Positions 5,405 through 6,605 of a stretch of DNA of 6,605 nt are shown one piece after another. How positions within the stretch are numbered: the stretch's first letter is position 1; the number at the start of each line of letters is the position of its first letter. This DNA is from Bacteroidia bacterium (GTDB lineage: Bacteria > Bacteroidota > Bacteroidia > NS11-12g > UBA9320): positions 1-6,605 of the forward strand of contig JAQWZS010000169.1 in NCBI GenBank assembly GCA_029253325.1. Direction: 5' to 3'. Position numbers and translations under genes: made by a program. The notes beneath the pieces are model-generated. The model made no database searches and was not told where the DNA came from. It worked only from the letters and a program-made list of their open reading frames with translations.

Positions 5405-6415
5405 ATGAAAAAAATACTCGTTACAGGTGGGCTTGGATACATAGGAAGCCATACTGTAGTTGAACTTCAATCTGCAGGTTATGATGTGGTGGTAATTGAC
5501 AATTTAGATAATTCGACAGAAGAAGTAAAAGAACGAATCGTTTCGATATCTGGTCGTTCGATTGACTTGGTCATTGGAGATGTGAATGATCAAACAATCA
5601 TGAATCGAATTTTTAAGGAATATGATTTTTATGGGGTGGTTCATTTTGCGGCATACAAGGCCGTTGGAGAGTCAGTTGATAACCCAATTAAATACTATGA
5701 AAATAATGTTTCAGGTTTAATTACCCTTTTAGGAGCCATGGAAAGGCATGGTGTTCAAAATTTAATCTTTTCTTCGAGTTGTACAGTTTATGGAATAGCC
5801 GAAGATTTGCCTGTAACAGAAGACACTCCCATAAAAAGTGCTGAAAGCCCTTATGGAACCACTAAAATAATTGGTGAAGAAATTATTCAGGATTATGCAA
5901 AACACAAAAATATTAAAACCATTTTGTTGCGGTATTTTAATCCAGTTGGAGCTCATCCTTCTGCCCAAATTGGGGAATTGCCCAATGGTGTGCCTAGTAA
6001 TTTGGTGCCTTATATTACGCAAACTGCAGCGGGTATTCGAGAGCAGTTAGTGATTCACGGGAATGATTATAATACTTCAGATGGCACGTGTATCCGAGAC
6101 TACATTCACGTAGTAGATTTAGCCAAAGCCCATGTGAAGGCCATGACATTTGCAGATAAGATGACGAGTTCGGTGGATATATTCAATGTAGGGACAGGTG
6201 ACGGTTCTACTGTTTTGGAGGTGGTACAAGCTTTTGAGGAACGATGCAATATGCGTTTGAATTACAGAATCGGACCAAGGAGAGATGGAGATGTAGAACA
6301 AATTTTTGCTGACACTCAAAAAATAAATGATGTACTTCAGTGGCAAACGGAATATGACTTACACGATATGATGTACCATGCTTGGATGTGGCAAAAAAGT
6401 ATTTCTAGAAAATAA
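5405..6415 (+). CDS. galE: UDP-glucose 4-epimerase
   Basis: GalE interconverts UDP-glucose and UDP-galactose with bound NAD, serving the Leloir pathway and supplying UDP-galactose for surface polysaccharides. It is a 336-residue extended short-chain dehydrogenase of normal length. The Rossmann NAD-binding motif GGLGYIGSH is at residues 8-16, with VVVIDNLDNS after the second strand (28-37) and HFAAYKAVGESV at 80-91. The catalytic triad is visible as Ser125 in SSSCTVYG, Tyr150 and Lys154 in YGTTK. RYFNPVGAHPSAQIGE and GTCIRDYIHVVDLAKAH are signature segments of true GalE and separate it from other epimerases and dehydratases in the superfamily. The ATG at 5405 gives the standard MKKILVTGG start. 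No galT or galK is adjacent, so a role in polysaccharide supply is as likely as galactose catabolism. No clear hairpin terminator follows the stop. Confidence is very high. Confidence 0.98.
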   Translation: MKKILVTGGLGYIGSHTVVELQSAGYDVVVIDNLDNSTEEVKERIVSISGRSIDLVIGDVNDQTIMNRIFKEYDFYGVVHFAAYKAVGESVDNPIKYYENNVSGLITLLGAMERHGVQNLIFSSSCTVYGIAEDLPVTEDTPIKSAESPYGTTKIIGEEIIQDYAKHKNIKTILLRYFNPVGAHPSAQIGELPNGVPSNLVPYITQTAAGIREQLVIHGNDYNTSDGTCIRDYIHVVDLAKAHVKAMTFADKMTSSVDIFNVGTGDGSTVLEVVQAFEERCNMRLNYRIGPRRDGDVEQIFADTQKINDVLQWQTEYDLHDMMYHAWMWQKSISRK

Positions 6416-6500
6416 ATTTAAAAAAAATCTCAACCTTTTTGCTGAAGCTCTCGTATATGGAAGTAAATCAACATATATTTAAACATAAAAAATACAAATT

Positions 6501-6605
6501 ATGAAATTTTTAAGATCAACTTTTTTAACGGCACTACTCGCTTTAATAGGAGGTGCTGTTTATGCTGGGTGTACAGCAAGAGCAAGTTACACACAAAACG
6601 GAAGT
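6501..6605 (+). CDS. Hypothetical secreted protein, N-terminal part only
   Basis: The reading frame starts at ATG 6501 and is still open after 35 codons at the window edge. The visible part is a Sec-type signal peptide: basic n-region (Lys2, Arg5), hydrophobic core at about residues 8-20, and a likely signal peptidase I site after VYA (residue 22), with ARA (26-28) as an alternative. Cys24 is preceded by Tyr-Ala-Gly, an imperfect lipobox because Tyr replaces the usual Leu or Val at -3, so lipoprotein processing is possible but not favoured. The 85-base gap after galE is AT-rich and holds no strong terminator. A near -7 element TATATTTA (6474-6481, final G replaced by A) lies 19 bases before the ATG. 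I do not recognise the family, and the mature protein cannot be judged from what is present. Confidence 0.6.
   Translation, partial: MKFLRSTFLTALLALIGGAVYAGCTARASYTQNGS

Noticed and set aside
6454..6477. Inverted repeat TATATG/CATATA after galE as a terminator or operator
   Set aside because: Only six AT-rich base pairs across a 12-base loop with no T tract, so it is easily a chance match.
1..6605. CRISPR array, tRNA, rRNA, insertion sequence or defence operon
   Set aside because: No regularly spaced repeats, cloverleaf-like segments, transposase or nuclease-like proteins are seen; the genes are ordinary chromosomal functions.

Overview
The window looks like an ordinary low-GC chromosomal segment from a member of the Bacteroidota. 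Three things point there: protein families (a TonB with a short N-terminal anchor, a polyproline and acidic linker and an FPGG C-terminal domain; an M23 peptidase with the C-terminal extension seen in this phylum; a short SSB ending in EIPF), the absence of clear Shine-Dalgarno sequences, and exact matches to the Bacteroidota -7 promoter element TAnnTTTG just upstream of five genes. I cannot assign genus or species.

Layout. Positions 3-1240 (+) hold the 3' part of an M23 metallopeptidase gene whose reading frame is broken near position 550. A thiol peroxidase gene (bcp, 1274-1729, +) follows and converges on ssb (1779-2144, -) across a shared hairpin terminator. An AT-rich intergenic stretch (2145-2439) contains a cluster of short palindromes and the terminator of tonB. 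A leftward block runs from accD (4842) through gcvH and a VanZ-family membrane protein gene, with 19- and 11-base gaps, to tonB (ends 2440), which has its own promoter element. From the accD promoter region, a GNAT acetyltransferase gene (4925-5365) and galE (5405-6415) run rightward. The window ends inside the start of a small secreted-protein gene (6501 onward).

How the genes work together. Most are housekeeping: envelope and cell wall (M23, TonB, GalE, VanZ-like), lipid synthesis (AccD), one-carbon metabolism (GcvH), DNA maintenance (SSB) and peroxide defence (Bcp). AccD and GcvH are adjacent and probably co-transcribed. A plausible but unproven link is that fatty acid synthesis supplies the octanoyl-ACP used to lipoylate GcvH.

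I see no mobile element, CRISPR array, tRNA, rRNA or defence system, and no convincing undescribed system. The points most worth checking are the broken M23 frame (a lesion, a sequencing error, or possibly -1 frameshifting at a correctly phased slippery heptamer), the very short distances between -7 elements and start codons, and the palindrome-rich region between ssb and tonB.
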